This document shows, piece after piece, positions 55,468 through 64,000 of a DNA stretch of 64,000 nt (its first letter is position 1; every line of letters begins with the position of its first letter). The translations under genes were made by a program, and so were the position numbers. This DNA comes from Pseudomonas sp. M47T1 (GTDB lineage Bacteria; Pseudomonadota; Gammaproteobacteria; Pseudomonadales; Pseudomonadaceae). The notes under the pieces are model-generated. The model was not told the origin of the DNA, did not search any database, and worked only from the letters and a program-made list of their open reading frames with translations. The DNA is taken from the NCBI RefSeq assembly GCF_000263855.1, contig NZ_AJWX01000011.1, positions 1 to 64,000 of the forward strand. Direction: 5' to 3'.

Positions 55468-56916
55468 TTAAATGGGGTAGTGGCGAGGCCCGTTCTGCAC
55501 GGTCACCCAGCGCAGCTGGGTAAACTGTTCGATGGCGCTGGTAGCGCCGAAACTGCCGTAGCCGCTAGCCTTCACGCCGCCGAAAGGCATGTGCGCTTCG
55601 TCGTGCACCGTGGGCCCGTTGATGTGGCAAATACCCGACTCCAACCGCTGGGCCAGGGCTAAAGCACGGGAGGTGTCGCGGCTGAAAATCGCCGCTGACA
55701 GGCCGAACGCCGAGTCGTTGGCCAGCGCCAGCAGGGCGTCGTCACCGTCGGCCCGCAGCACCACGGCCACCGGGCCGAAGGACTCCTCGTGGTACAGGCG
55801 CATGGCGGCGGTGACCTGGTCCAGCAACACCGGCTGCATCACGCTGCCCTGTGGTGCACTGCCACACACCAGTGTGGCGCCGAGGTTCACCGCGTCGCCC
55901 ACCAGTAACTGGATGCGGCTGGCGGCCGACGTGTCTACCAGGGAACCGAGCACCGACTGGCTATCGGCTGGGTCGCCGGCCTTGAGGGTGGCTACCTTGC
56001 GGGCCAGCCTGGCGACGAATTCATCGGCCACCGCCACGTCGACTATCAGCCGCTCGGTGGACATGCAGATCTGGCCCTGGTTGAAGTAGGCGCCAAATGC
56101 CGCCGCTTCCACCGCTGCGTCCAGGTCGGCGTCGGCCAGCACCAGAAACGGCGCCTTGCCACCCAGTTCCAGCAGTGCCGGTTTCAGGTGCCGTGCCGAC
56201 AGCTCGCCGATGATCCGGCCCACGTGGGTGGAGCCGGTGAAGTTGACCCGGCGTACGCCCGGGTGGGCAATCAGCCGCTCGACAATGACCGCGGCATCGG
56301 CCGGGGCGTTGCTGATGACGTTGACCACACCGGCACCGATGCCGGCATCTTCCAGCACTTGGCCGATCAACCGGTGCACAGCCGGGCTCAGTTCCGAGGA
56401 CTTGAGCACCACGGTGTTGCCGCAGGCCAGCGGCATGGCGATGGCGCGGGTGGCGAGGATCACCGGCGCGTTCCACGGGGCGATGCTGAGAACGACCCCA
56501 CACGGTTGGCGCAGGGCCATGGCGAAGCTGCCCGGCACATCCGAAGGGATGACCTGGCCCTGCACCTGGGTGGTCAGGGAAGCCGCTTCGCGCAGGATGT
56601 TGGCGGCCAGTTGCACGTTGAAGCCGTACCAGTTGGCCATGGCCCCGGTTTCGGCGGCCATGGCCATGAACTCGCTGCTGCGTGCCAGCATCAGGTCGGC
56701 GGCGCGCAGCAAGCGTACGCGGCGTTCGCCCGGGCCCAAGGCGGCCCAGGCCGGGAAGGCTGCCTGGGCAGCGGCCACCGCTGCATCGGCGTCTTCAACA
56801 GTGGCCGCGGCGGCGATGGACACCACTTGGCCGGTCATCGGGCAGCGGCGCTCGAACGTGCGGCGGTCGCGAGCGCTCAGGGATTGGCCGGCGATCAGTA
56901 GAGGGACTTCGAACAT
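55468..56916 (-). CDS. vdh: Vanillin dehydrogenase
   Basis: 482-residue NAD-dependent aldehyde dehydrogenase that oxidises vanillin (or 4-hydroxybenzaldehyde) to the acid. Substrate/cofactor segment SIAPWNAPVILATRAIAMPLACGN, general-base glutamate in LELGGKAPFLVLAD and nucleophile cysteine in NQGQICMSTERLIVD are present, with MPFGGVKASGYGSFG near the C-terminus. The name rests on position between fcs and ech; without them it would only be an aldehyde dehydrogenase. Confidence 0.9.
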   Translation of the reverse strand: MFEVPLLIAGQSLSARDRRTFERRCPMTGQVVSIAAAATVEDADAAVAAAQAAFPAWAALGPGERRVRLLRAADLMLARSSEFMAMAAETGAMANWYGFNVQLAANILREAASLTTQVQGQVIPSDVPGSFAMALRQPCGVVLSIAPWNAPVILATRAIAMPLACGNTVVLKSSELSPAVHRLIGQVLEDAGIGAGVVNVISNAPADAAVIVERLIAHPGVRRVNFTGSTHVGRIIGELSARHLKPALLELGGKAPFLVLADADLDAAVEAAAFGAYFNQGQICMSTERLIVDVAVADEFVARLARKVATLKAGDPADSQSVLGSLVDTSAASRIQLLVGDAVNLGATLVCGSAPQGSVMQPVLLDQVTAAMRLYHEESFGPVAVVLRADGDDALLALANDSAFGLSAAIFSRDTSRALALAQRLESGICHINGPTVHDEAHMPFGGVKASGYGSFGATSAIEQFTQLRWVTVQNGPRHYPI

Positions 56917-56960
56917 GCCTCATTCCTCGTGATTTGAATGTGCCTGGACTCACTGCGTTT

Positions 56961-57045
56961 GTGGAGCGGGATCTACCCGCGAAAAGTTCACCGAGGATCG
57001 TCTGACGCGTTGCGGTGTTCTTTTCGCGGGCAGGCCCGCTCCCAC
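56961..57045. repeat. Mosaic extragenic palindrome between vdh and ech
   Basis: GTGGAGCGGGATCTACCCGC-GAAAAG (56961-56986) and CTTTTCGCGGGCAG-GCCCGCTCCCAC (57020-57045) face each other around a 33-bp core that keeps CACCG and GCGGTG. Same arm type as at 20522 and 31175; here it lies inside the ferulate gene cluster. Confidence 0.75.
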
Positions 57046-57074
57046 AGAAGCAATGGGGGCAATACAGGACGCTA

Positions 57075-57905
57075 TCAGCGTTTGTAGGCCTGCAGGCCCG
57101 GCTTGATGCTCTTGTCATCGAGAAATTGCTTCAACCCTTGCTCGCGGCCGTGCTCGGGGTCGCGCAGTTGGGCCTGGTCTAGCTTGGCGTACAGGTAGTC
57201 CTCGCTCTGCTCCCAGGTCAGTTCGCGGCAGCGCTTGAAGCCGTTCTTGGCCGCGCGCAGCACCACCGGGTTCTTGTCCAGCAGGTCGCGGGCCAGCAAC
57301 ATCACCTCTTCACGCAGTTGCGCCAGCGGCACGCTCTTGTTGACCAGGCCCATTTCGGCGGCCTTGGGACCTTCGAAGGTCTTGCCGGTCATGATGTAGT
57401 ACAGCGACTGGCGGTGGCCTACGGTGTCGGCCATTGCCTTGCTGACCAGGTTGCCCGGCGGGATGCCCCAGTTGATTTCCGACAGGCCAAAGGTGGCCTC
57501 GTCGGCACAGATGGCCAGGTCGCACGCCACCAGTGGGCTGAAGCCACCGCCGAAACACCAGCCGTTGACCATGGCGATGGTCGGCTTGCTGTAAAGGCGC
57601 AGCAATTTCCATTGCCATTCAGAGGCATCGCGGCGGATACGCTCCTGAAGAATTTCGGGGCCGGCGTCCACTTCGCGGAAGTATTCCTTGAGGTCCATGC
57701 CGGCAGTCCAGGCACTGCCGGCGCCGGTCAGCACCAGGACCCGGGCGTCGGCATCCTGTTCGACGGTTTCCAGCACGTCGCGCATTTCCCGGTTGAGGGT
57801 GGGGCTCATGGCGTTGCGTTTTTCCGGACGGTTGAGGGTAACCCAGGCAATGCCCTCTTCGACGTCAACGGTCACGGTCTGCCAGCGATCTGCGTATCGG
57901 CTCAT
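57075..57905 (-). CDS. ech: Feruloyl-CoA hydratase-lyase (HCHL)
   Basis: 276-residue crotonase that hydrates feruloyl-CoA and then cleaves it retro-aldol fashion to vanillin and acetyl-CoA. Key regions: LNRPEKRNAMSPTLNREM, WTAGMDLKEYFREVDAG, the oxyanion/active-site helix NGWCFGGGFSPLVACD, FGLSEINWGIPPGN with the catalytic glutamate, and the C-terminal KQFLDDKSIKPGLQAYKR. From memory this closely matches the P. fluorescens enzyme. It is the first catabolic gene of the cluster, with an AT-rich operator-like region upstream. Confidence 0.95.
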   Translation of the reverse strand: MSRYADRWQTVTVDVEEGIAWVTLNRPEKRNAMSPTLNREMRDVLETVEQDADARVLVLTGAGSAWTAGMDLKEYFREVDAGPEILQERIRRDASEWQWKLLRLYSKPTIAMVNGWCFGGGFSPLVACDLAICADEATFGLSEINWGIPPGNLVSKAMADTVGHRQSLYYIMTGKTFEGPKAAEMGLVNKSVPLAQLREEVMLLARDLLDKNPVVLRAAKNGFKRCRELTWEQSEDYLYAKLDQAQLRDPEHGREQGLKQFLDDKSIKPGLQAYKR

Positions 57906-57976
57906 TTCACACCTCTTGTTCTGTGGGCTGTGCGTTATGGATGACTGGACAGTAGCGCGGCGAAACAGTTACGTCA

Positions 57977-58002
57977 ATTAATGATTAATATTGTTAACTA
58001 TT
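57977..58002. promoter_or_regulatory. AT-rich candidate MarR operator upstream of ech
   Basis: ATTAATGATTA at 57977-57987 is repeated exactly at 59249-59259 upstream of the MFS gene; it is followed by GTTAACTATT (57993-58002), similar to GTTAACGATT before the MarR gene. The sequence lies 72 bp upstream of the ech ATG and overlaps the last codons of the MFS gene. Confidence 0.5.
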
Positions 58003-59204
58003 TTTTGACTTGACGGCTCGCCGCCCCCCTCGCCCAGCATCGACAACAGCGCGATGGCGGCGATCACCAGCCCGGGTGACACGGCTATCAGCACCCCGCC
58101 TACCCCGGCGCCCGCGGCCAGGATCTGCCCCGCCGCCAGGGGCCCGGCCATGGAGCCCAGGCGCCCCACCGCCACGCAGGCCCCCACGCCGGTGGCACGC
58201 ATGGACGCCGGGTAGGCCTGTGGCGCCAGCGCGTACAGCACCAACTGCCCACCAATGCAGCAGTAGCCGGCCACCAGGCCCGCCAGGGCCATGGCGCCGA
58301 AACTCGCCGCCAGCCCCAGGGCGGCCAGCGCCAGCAACATGCCCAGGTAGGCAATGGCCACCGCCAGTACAGTACGGCCGCGGTCCATCAGCCGCCCGGT
58401 GAGTAGCGAACCGGCGGCCCCGCCCACGTTGAAGAGCACCTGTACCCAGCCAGCCTGTACCCGATCAAAGCCCTTGGCCAACAGCAACGACGGCAGCCAG
58501 TTGAGCAGCAGGTAAAGCACCGTGAGGGTGAAGAAACAGGCCACCCATAACAACAACGTGCGCCGCGCCCTACCCTCACTGAACAACCCAACCGCCACCG
58601 CACCACGGGACTGGCGCGTGGTAACGGGCCTGGCCACAGGCGCCGGCATCCAGAGGGCCAGGGCCGCTGCGATCAGCAGAGGTGCCAGCCCGCCGAGGTA
58701 AAACACCACGCGCCACTGTTCGCCCAGGCCCGACAGGCTGATCAGTGAAGCCAGCGCGCCACCCAAGGGCACGCCACAGTAGGTAAAGCTCACCGCCGTG
58801 CTGCGAAAACGCGGCGAGACCGCTTCGCTGGCCTGGGCGATGATGATCGGCAGCGCCGCCCCCAGCCCCAGGCCGGTCAACAGCCGCGCCAGCAACAGGC
58901 TGGGGTAGCTGGCGGCATGGGCGGTGTACAGCGTGAACAGGCCGAACAACAACACCGCCCCCAGCAAGGTGCGCTTGCGCCCCAGCCGATCTGCCAGCCA
59001 GCCACCCAGAAAGGCACCGGGCAGCAGGCCCATGAGCCCTGCACTGAACACCCAGCCCAACGCCGCCGGCGCCAGGCCAAAGGCCTTGGCCAGCGCGGGT
59101 GCGGTGATACCCGTGGATTGCAGGTCGAAGCCTTCGAGCAAGGCAACGGCACAGCACAGCGCCACGGTCAGGACCGGGCGCGACGTAGCGGAAAGCGCAG
59201 GCAT
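57978..59204 (-). CDS. MFS transporter, probable hydroxycinnamate uptake
   Basis: 408 residues from the ATG at 59204 (AAGAG nine bases upstream; the ATG at 59213 has none suitably placed). Twelve hydrophobic helices; EGFDLQSTGITAPALAKAF is the aromatic-acid-symporter opening with a membrane aspartate, GGWLADRLGRKRTLL the loop 2-3 motif, and GVGACVAVGRLGSMAGPL a late helix. It is immediately upstream of ech on the same strand and shares the ATTAATGATTA operator-like site, so ferulate or a related acid is the likely substrate. Confidence 0.85.
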   Translation of the reverse strand: MPALSATSRPVLTVALCCAVALLEGFDLQSTGITAPALAKAFGLAPAALGWVFSAGLMGLLPGAFLGGWLADRLGRKRTLLGAVLLFGLFTLYTAHAASYPSLLLARLLTGLGLGAALPIIIAQASEAVSPRFRSTAVSFTYCGVPLGGALASLISLSGLGEQWRVVFYLGGLAPLLIAAALALWMPAPVARPVTTRQSRGAVAVGLFSEGRARRTLLLWVACFFTLTVLYLLLNWLPSLLLAKGFDRVQAGWVQVLFNVGGAAGSLLTGRLMDRGRTVLAVAIAYLGMLLALAALGLAASFGAMALAGLVAGYCCIGGQLVLYALAPQAYPASMRATGVGACVAVGRLGSMAGPLAAGQILAAGAGVGGVLIAVSPGLVIAAIALLSMLGEGGGEPSSQKIVNNINH

Positions 59205-59244
59205 AGCGTGCATCTCTTGTTGTGATTATGGGGCACATGGATAA

Positions 59245-59274
59245 CTTAATTAATGATTATATCTATTAATCAAG
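59245..59274. promoter_or_regulatory. 30-bp AT-rich palindrome upstream of the MFS gene
   Basis: CTTAATTAATGAT (59245-59257) and TATTAATCAAG (59264-59274) form an imperfect palindrome centred near 59259, 41 bp before the MFS ATG. This is the right form and place for a MarR-family operator. Confidence 0.55.
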
Positions 59275-59452
59275 TTGCTGCCACAGAGAGGCGCCGAATT
59301 GCTCGAAACGGCAGGCACGAATAAAAGCCTTTTGCCTGCATCTTTGTCTGAACCAAGCCGCAATAACATCTGTCGTACCAGATAAGCCACCTACACTGGC
59401 TTTGTAACGTCTGTTACACGACGGTTCTAACCATTGATCGAGGACGTCATCC

Positions 59453-59719
59453 ATGAAGCGAATGTTAGGTTGTGGGCTGTTATTACTGGCAGGGGCCATC
59501 AGTTTCCAGGCCAGTGCTGCAGACACGCAGACGTGCGACGCCAATATCCAGCGTCTGCAGGATCGCATCAACAGTGCCGGCACTACCGACCCCAAGGTGC
59601 ATGAGCTGGTGGACAAGGATATCGCCGACGCTACTGCGGCCCGGGACGAGGGTAAAGTCAAGGACTGCATCGAGATCACCGACCGGGTCAAGAGCCGCCT
59701 GGATAAGTACAACAAGTAA
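59453..59719 (+). CDS. Small secreted protein, unknown function
   Basis: 88 residues with a signal peptide (MLGCGLLLLAGAISFQASAA) and a short helical mature part containing two cysteines (TQTCDANIQRLQDRI; KVKDCIEITDRVKSRLDKY), likely one disulfide, in the periplasm. No family recognised. It has its own AT-rich promoter region at 59280-59440 and a possible terminator after it. Confidence 0.75.
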   Translation: MKRMLGCGLLLLAGAISFQASAADTQTCDANIQRLQDRINSAGTTDPKVHELVDKDIADATAARDEGKVKDCIEITDRVKSRLDKYNK

Positions 59720-59733
59720 CCGCGTCAACGGGG

Positions 59734-59763
59734 GGCGCCCGCCGTACCGGCGCCACTTCTTTT
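59734..59763 (+). terminator. Probable terminator after the small secreted protein gene
   Basis: GGCGCC (59734-59739) and GGCGCC (59749-59754), each self-complementary and able to pair with the other, are followed by ACTTCTTTTTT. Confidence 0.5.
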
Positions 59764-59854
59764 TTGGCACAATGCCTATCCAACGAGCCATGGCCTGGTC
59801 GTTAGGCGTTGGCTATTTTGTGTCCTGAGTCAGCGCTGTGTGGGGAAGGTAATT

Positions 59855-62800
59855 TCACCCGCGGCAGTGGCGTTCCAGCCGCGCAGTCAGGTCGCTGAGA
59901 GCGCCGTGCAGGTGCTCGATCACTGTGCTTGACGGTGGTTGTTGGCCTTTAGCGCAGGCCTGCTCCAGCTGCTCGCACGCGTCCAGCAATTGGGTTGCCT
60001 GGATGATGCGCGCCCCGCCCTTGATCCGGTGGGCCAGGTCCGAGAGCGCCTTGCGGTCACGTTCCCGGTCCAGGGTGGACAGGCTGTGCAAGTCCTCGCG
60101 ACAGCACTCGGCCAGGTCGTCCAGCAATGCCTTGAGCGCGGTGCTGTCGCCGGCGGTCAGCTCTTCCAGGGCCCCCAGGTCAATCCCCTCGCCCATGGCG
60201 CCGGCAGCCTTGACCGCAGGCTCGCTGCCAGCCGGCTGCAACGCCACGGCCAGGTCGGTGAGGCTCAAGGGCTTGAACAGACAGCCATCCATGCCCGCCG
60301 CCAGGCAACGCGCGCGCTCCTCGGGCACGGCGTTGGCGGTGAAGCCCAGCACGCGACAGGGCGGGGATTGGCTGCGCCGTTCATGCACGCGAATGGCATG
60401 GGCCAGTTGGTAGCCGTCCAGGCCGGGCATGTTGCAGTCGCTCATTACCAGGTCAAAGCCCCCACGCAACCAGCACACCAGGCCGGCCTGGCCATCGTCG
60501 GCCAGGGTGACCCGGTGGCCCAGGTACGCCAGTTGCTGCTGCAACAAAATGCGGTTGGCGCGGTAGTCGTCCACCACCAGGATATTCAGCACCCGGCTGG
60601 CGGGCGTCACGTCCCGCACCGGGGCGGGCGCGTTGCCCTCGGCCCAGCGCAGGGCGAGTTCGACGGTAACCCGGGTGCCCTTGCCCAGCACACTGTGCAA
60701 ACGCATCTGGCCGCCCATCATGGCGCACAGCGTACGGCTGATATTCAGCCCCAGGCCGCAGCCTTCCCGGGGTGACTGCTGGTTATTGCTGGCCTGAGCG
60801 AAAGCATCGCCCAGCTTGGCCAACTCGTCCGGCGGAATACCCACGCCGGTATCGATGATGTCCAGGCGCGCGCCCACGCCATCGGCAGTGGGTGTCAGGT
60901 AGACAGCCACCACCACCGTGCCTTCCTGGGTGAATTTCACCGCATTGCTGACCAGGTTGGAGATAACCTGCTTGAAGCGCAGGGGGTCAAGCATCACGGC
61001 GCGGTCCAGTTCGCCGTGCACTTGCAGCGTCAGGCGCACGCGCTTGTGCCGGGCCTGCACCTGGAACAGCCGCACCACCGCTTCCACCAACAGCATCAGG
61101 TCCGTGGGCTGTGGCACCAGGTTCAGCTGGCCTGTCTCGATGCGGGTGATGTCGAGAATGTCGCCAATCAACGCCAGCAGGCCGGTGGCCGCGCTGGCCG
61201 CCACTTCGATGGACAGGTGATCCAGCCGCCCCTGCGCAGATTTTTTCAGGGCCAATTCCAACATGCCGGTGATGGCGTTCATGGGGGTGCGGATTTCGTG
61301 GCTCATGGTGGCCAGGAACACAGTCTTGGCACGGTTCGCGGCCTCGGCAGCCTCCTTGGCATGCTGATAGGCCTGCAGCAGGCGCTGACGATCCGTGATG
61401 TCTATCCAGCCACCGATGAGTCCGGCGATCTCGCCATCGGTGCCCCGGTAAGGCAACACCCAGTGGCAGATCGTCTTACTCTCGCCGTTGCGAAACATCA
61501 CGTCGCGGTCCTCGACCACCTTCACCCCGGCTTCCATGGCTTGCAGGTAGGCCTGCTGATAGCTTTCGGCCTGCTCGACGGTGAACGCCGCGGTATCGGC
61601 GACAGGCTTGCCGACCACCTCGTCGTGGGTGAGTTGCAGCTCATCCAGGTAGCTGGTGTTGCACGTCAGCAGGCAGCCATCGCGGTCACGCACGTACAGC
61701 GGGTGCGGGGTGCCGTCGATCATCACCCGCATGAACTCAAGCTGATTGGTCAACGCCTGTTCGGCGATGTTGCGGCGTTTTACCTGGCGCCGCAGTTGGG
61801 TAAGCCAGCCCACCAGCAGGCCCCAGACCAGCAACCCCATTAGCACCGCCTGGGCAATATGCCAGCGATGGCGCATCCAGAAACCCTCCTCCAGCACCAC
61901 TTCGCCACGCCAGCGCGCGGCCAGGTCATTGATTTCCTGAGGCGGGATGGCCAACAGCGCCTTGTTGAGAATCGACAGCAGTTCCGGTGAGTTACGCGAC
62001 GTGGCGAACGCCAGGCTGGCGGCGCGCACCGGCAAGGTCGCGCTGACGCGCAACAGCCCTGCGTACTGGCGAGAAATGCGATAACGCGCGCCAATCAGGG
62101 TGAGCACTGCGGCGTCCGCCTTGCCGTCGGTAACCAGCGACAGCGCATGGTCGGCACTGCGCGCCGGTACATGGACAATGCCGGGGTACTGCGACAGGAC
62201 CTGGTCCAGCAAAAAACTGCCATGCACCAACGCCAGGCGCTTGCCCTCCAGCTGTTCCAGCGAGTACGGCGCCTTGGGCTCGTCGCGAGTCACCAGCACC
62301 CGGGGGCTGCTCAGGTAGGCGCGGGTAAAGCCCAACTGCTCTTCGCGAGCGCGGCTTTGCGGCAACGCGGCAATCAGGTCGGCCTCGCCGCGCTGCACCT
62401 GCTCGGTCATTTGCGCCAGGGTCAGGCCAGACGCCACCTCGAAGGTCAGCCCGGTCATTTGCCCGATCACTTCCAGCACCTGGGCACTCACGCCCCGGTA
62501 GCGGCCCTGATCGTCACGGTAACTCAGGGGCACGAACTGCTCGTCCATCAGCACCTTGAGCGGGCGCGCCTGGTTCAGCCAGCGTTGTTCGGCCTCAGTG
62601 AGTTGCAGCTCGCGGCGCTGGCCGATGCTGACCCCGCCTACGCTCCAGCGCCCCAGGATGGCCAGGCGCTCGTGTTCGGGAATGGCCTGCAGGGCGGTGT
62701 TGAGCAAGGTCAACAGCCGGCTATTGTGGGCCGAGACGGCAAAGCCGAAATAGTTGCTTTGCACCTGCTCGAAATGGTTCAGGTGCAGGCCACCCAACTG

Positions 62801-63457
62801 GCCTTTGTAGATCTGGTAATAGGCGCCCAGGGCGTTGCCCAGAAACACATCGGCCTGGCCGAAGGCTACCGCCCCCAGCGCCGTCAGGGTGGAGGGATAC
62901 AGTTGCAAGCGCGCCTCGGGATACAGCCCTTCAACCAGCGCGCGCGGCAAGTAGAACTCCTGCATGGCCAGGCGCCGGTCGCGCAGGCCGCCAAGCAAGG
63001 CGGTGTGATCATCCCGGCGCGTGGCCAGCACGGACTCGTCCTGGGCGTAGGCCTGGGACAACACCAGGTTGGCCGTGGCGGCCTCGAACACGTTGGAGGT
63101 GCCCAGCAGGTCGATGTCGCCGTCGCGCACCGCGGCCAGCGCTTCGGCACGGGTGGGGTAGCGCACCACTCGCACGCTCAGGTGCAGCAAGCCTGCTACC
63201 AACGCCGCATAATCGGCGGTGATGCCCTCGTATTCCTGGCCGGTGCCAAGGATATCGAACGGCGCGTACTCCGGCAGGCTGACGCCCAGCCGCAGTACCC
63301 GGCACTGCCATAGCCAACGCCGGTCATCGTCGGTCAGCTCAAGGTCCAGCAGGCCAACGGCCAGGTTGGAGCGCCCATAGAGCGTGGGGCCAGTCTCCTC
63401 GGCCAGCGCCCACGGCGCCAGGAACAGCCATAGCCAGCAAAACATCCGTGCGCGCAT
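59855..63457 (-). CDS. BvgS/EvgS-type hybrid sensor histidine kinase
   Basis: 1200-residue inner-membrane kinase. After a signal sequence ([14 protein letters not shown]) come two periplasmic SBP-3 venus-flytrap domains (about 50-275 and 290-515), a membrane helix (about 535-555, [19 protein letters not shown]) and a PAS domain (about 575-690). HisKA has the phospho-acceptor His720 in [13 protein letters not shown]. The ATPase domain has [10 protein letters not shown] and [11 protein letters not shown]; the receiver has Asp1007 in [12 protein letters not shown], and the C-terminal HPt has His1143 in [12 protein letters not shown]. Phosphate should pass H-D-H-D to the response regulator encoded upstream on the same strand. 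The signal is unknown; BvgS-type kinases often control adhesion or virulence traits. Confidence 0.94.
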   Translation of the reverse strand: MRARMFCWLWLFLAPWALAEETGPTLYGRSNLAVGLLDLELTDDDRRWLWQCRVLRLGVSLPEYAPFDILGTGQEYEGITADYAALVAGLLHLSVRVVRYPTRAEALAAVRDGDIDLLGTSNVFEAATANLVLSQAYAQDESVLATRRDDHTALLGGLRDRRLAMQEFYLPRALVEGLYPEARLQLYPSTLTALGAVAFGQADVFLGNALGAYYQIYKGQLGGLHLNHFEQVQSNYFGFAVSAHNSRLLTLLNTALQAIPEHERLAILGRWSVGGVSIGQRRELQLTEAEQRWLNQARPLKVLMDEQFVPLSYRDDQGRYRGVSAQVLEVIGQMTGLTFEVASGLTLAQMTEQVQRGEADLIAALPQSRAREEQLGFTRAYLSSPRVLVTRDEPKAPYSLEQLEGKRLALVHGSFLLDQVLSQYPGIVHVPARSADHALSLVTDGKADAAVLTLIGARYRISRQYAGLLRVSATLPVRAASLAFATSRNSPELLSILNKALLAIPPQEINDLAARWRGEVVLEEGFWMRHRWHIAQAVLMGLLVWGLLVGWLTQLRRQVKRRNIAEQALTNQLEFMRVMIDGTPHPLYVRDRDGCLLTCNTSYLDELQLTHDEVVGKPVADTAAFTVEQAESYQQAYLQAMEAGVKVVEDRDVMFRNGESKTICHWVLPYRGTDGEIAGLIGGWIDITDRQRLLQAYQHAKEAAEAANRAKTVFLATMSHEIRTPMNAITGMLELALKKSAQGRLDHLSIEVAASAATGLLALIGDILDITRIETGQLNLVPQPTDLMLLVEAVVRLFQVQARHKRVRLTLQVHGELDRAVMLDPLRFKQVISNLVSNAVKFTQEGTVVVAVYLTPTADGVGARLDIIDTGVGIPPDELAKLGDAFAQASNNQQSPREGCGLGLNISRTLCAMMGGQMRLHSVLGKGTRVTVELALRWAEGNAPAPVRDVTPASRVLNILVVDDYRANRILLQQQLAYLGHRVTLADDGQAGLVCWLRGGFDLVMSDCNMPGLDGYQLAHAIRVHERRSQSPPCRVLGFTANAVPEERARCLAAGMDGCLFKPLSLTDLAVALQPAGSEPAVKAAGAMGEGIDLGALEELTAGDSTALKALLDDLAECCREDLHSLSTLDRERDRKALSDLAHRIKGGARIIQATQLLDACEQLEQACAKGQQPPSSTVIEHLHGALSDLTARLERHCRG

Positions 63458-63468
63458 GGCCAGGTTTC

Positions 63469-64000
63469 CTAGATCAATGCATGGCGCCTGGCCAGGTCGG
63501 CCAGGTCAACCAGGGACTTGACCCGCAGTTTCTCGATAAGCCGGGTCTTGTAGGTGCTGACGGTCTTGTTGCTCAGCAGCATGGCGTCACCGATGGCCTT
63601 GTTGCTGTAGCCGCGCGCCAGTTGTTGCAGGATCAACAGCTCACGGTCGGTCAACCGGGAAATGCATTGAGACTCGGAATCGAGGCTGTCGCCACGGTGC
63701 ACCGAACTCAAGGCCACGTCGGGGAAGTACGAGTAGCCGCTGGTGACCGCCTGCACGGCCTTGACCAGTTCGTTGAGGTTATCGGACTTGGACACATACC
63801 CGGCGGCGCCCATTTTCATGCAGCGCAGGGAAAAGTAGTCCGGTGCCTGGGACGTCAGAATCAGCACTTTCACCCTGACGCCCAGCGCCTTGATCCGCGC
63901 AATCACTTCCAGGCCGTCCATGCAGGGCATGGCGATGTCGAGCACCACGATGTCCGGCGAAAAGTCGCGCACCATCTGCACGGCATCGGTACCGTTGTCC
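63469..64000 (-). CDS. NarL/FixJ-type response regulator (BvgA/EvgA-like), partial
   Basis: The 5' end lies beyond the right edge; at least 177 residues are visible. The receiver has the phospho-acceptor region [18 protein letters not shown], the conserved threonine/serine in [12 protein letters not shown] and the lysine in GYVSKSDN. The LuxR-type helix-turn-helix is [39 protein letters not shown]. The stop is 11 bp before the kinase start, so regulator and kinase are one operon and a cognate pair. Confidence 0.93.
   Translation of the reverse strand, partial: DNGTDAVQMVRDFSPDIVVLDIAMPCMDGLEVIARIKALGVRVKVLILTSQAPDYFSLRCMKMGAAGYVSKSDNLNELVKAVQAVTSGYSYFPDVALSSVHRGDSLDSESQCISRLTDRELLILQQLARGYSNKAIGDAMLLSNKTVSTYKTRLIEKLRVKSLVDLADLARRHALI

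Overview
The window is about 64 kb of high-GC gammaproteobacterial chromosome. Gene content points to Pseudomonas of the fluorescens/putida type: a two-partner-secreted exoprotein with the Pseudomonas-style leader, a ferulate module (fcs-vdh-ech), YejABEF, ZapE, and GTGGGAGCGGG-type extragenic palindromes. This assignment is inferred from families and style, not from a database search. I saw no rRNA, tRNA, CRISPR array or insertion sequence.

Left end (1-11.4 kb, minus strand): a two-partner secretion locus. The outer-membrane transporter TpsB (9710-11419) precedes a giant CdiA/FhaB-like exoprotein of at least 3,200 residues that runs off the left edge. A one-base frameshift near 5257 splits the exoprotein gene. 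Its last ~600 visible bases drop to 42-47% GC in sampled lines, as expected of an exchanged toxin module.

11.6-33.4 kb: metabolic and regulatory genes. An AraC regulator heads an SDR/thiolase/acyl-CoA dehydrogenase/enoyl-CoA hydratase cluster. Then come a secreted alpha/beta hydrolase with a 2-hydroxyacid dehydrogenase, zapE-dinB, a periplasmic sugar dehydrogenase, a lipoprotein, an acetyltransferase, an aspartate carbamoyltransferase fused to a DNA-binding-like domain, and a LysE exporter. A threonine-rich leader peptide with a terminator lies in front of an isochorismatase-like hydrolase. These are followed by LysR regulators, an EAL phosphodiesterase, RarD, an AEC transporter and a Gfo/Idh oxidoreductase.

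33.4-48 kb: probably the most interesting region. A divergent TldD/TldE protease pair is followed by an 865-bp regulatory stretch holding an intrinsic terminator, a long hairpin, an inverted repeat, an exact sigma-54 promoter and a nine-codon ORF with a strong ribosome site. Next come tonB-exbB-exbD, a TonB-dependent receptor and yejABEF. Together they could take a peptide-like substrate from outer membrane to cytoplasm and cleave it there, under sigma-54 control.

48-59.8 kb: a PACE efflux protein, a 54-residue conserved-looking protein and a LysR regulator; a GntR-AAHS transporter-amidohydrolase operon; then a MarR regulator and the ferulate-to-vanillate genes fcs, vdh and ech with an MFS transporter. 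AT-rich operator-like sequences flank ech and the transporter.

59.8-64 kb: a BvgS/EvgS-type hybrid sensor kinase and its NarL-type response regulator, the latter cut by the right edge. Inverted-repeat elements sharing arms, and partly sharing interiors, occur in several gaps.
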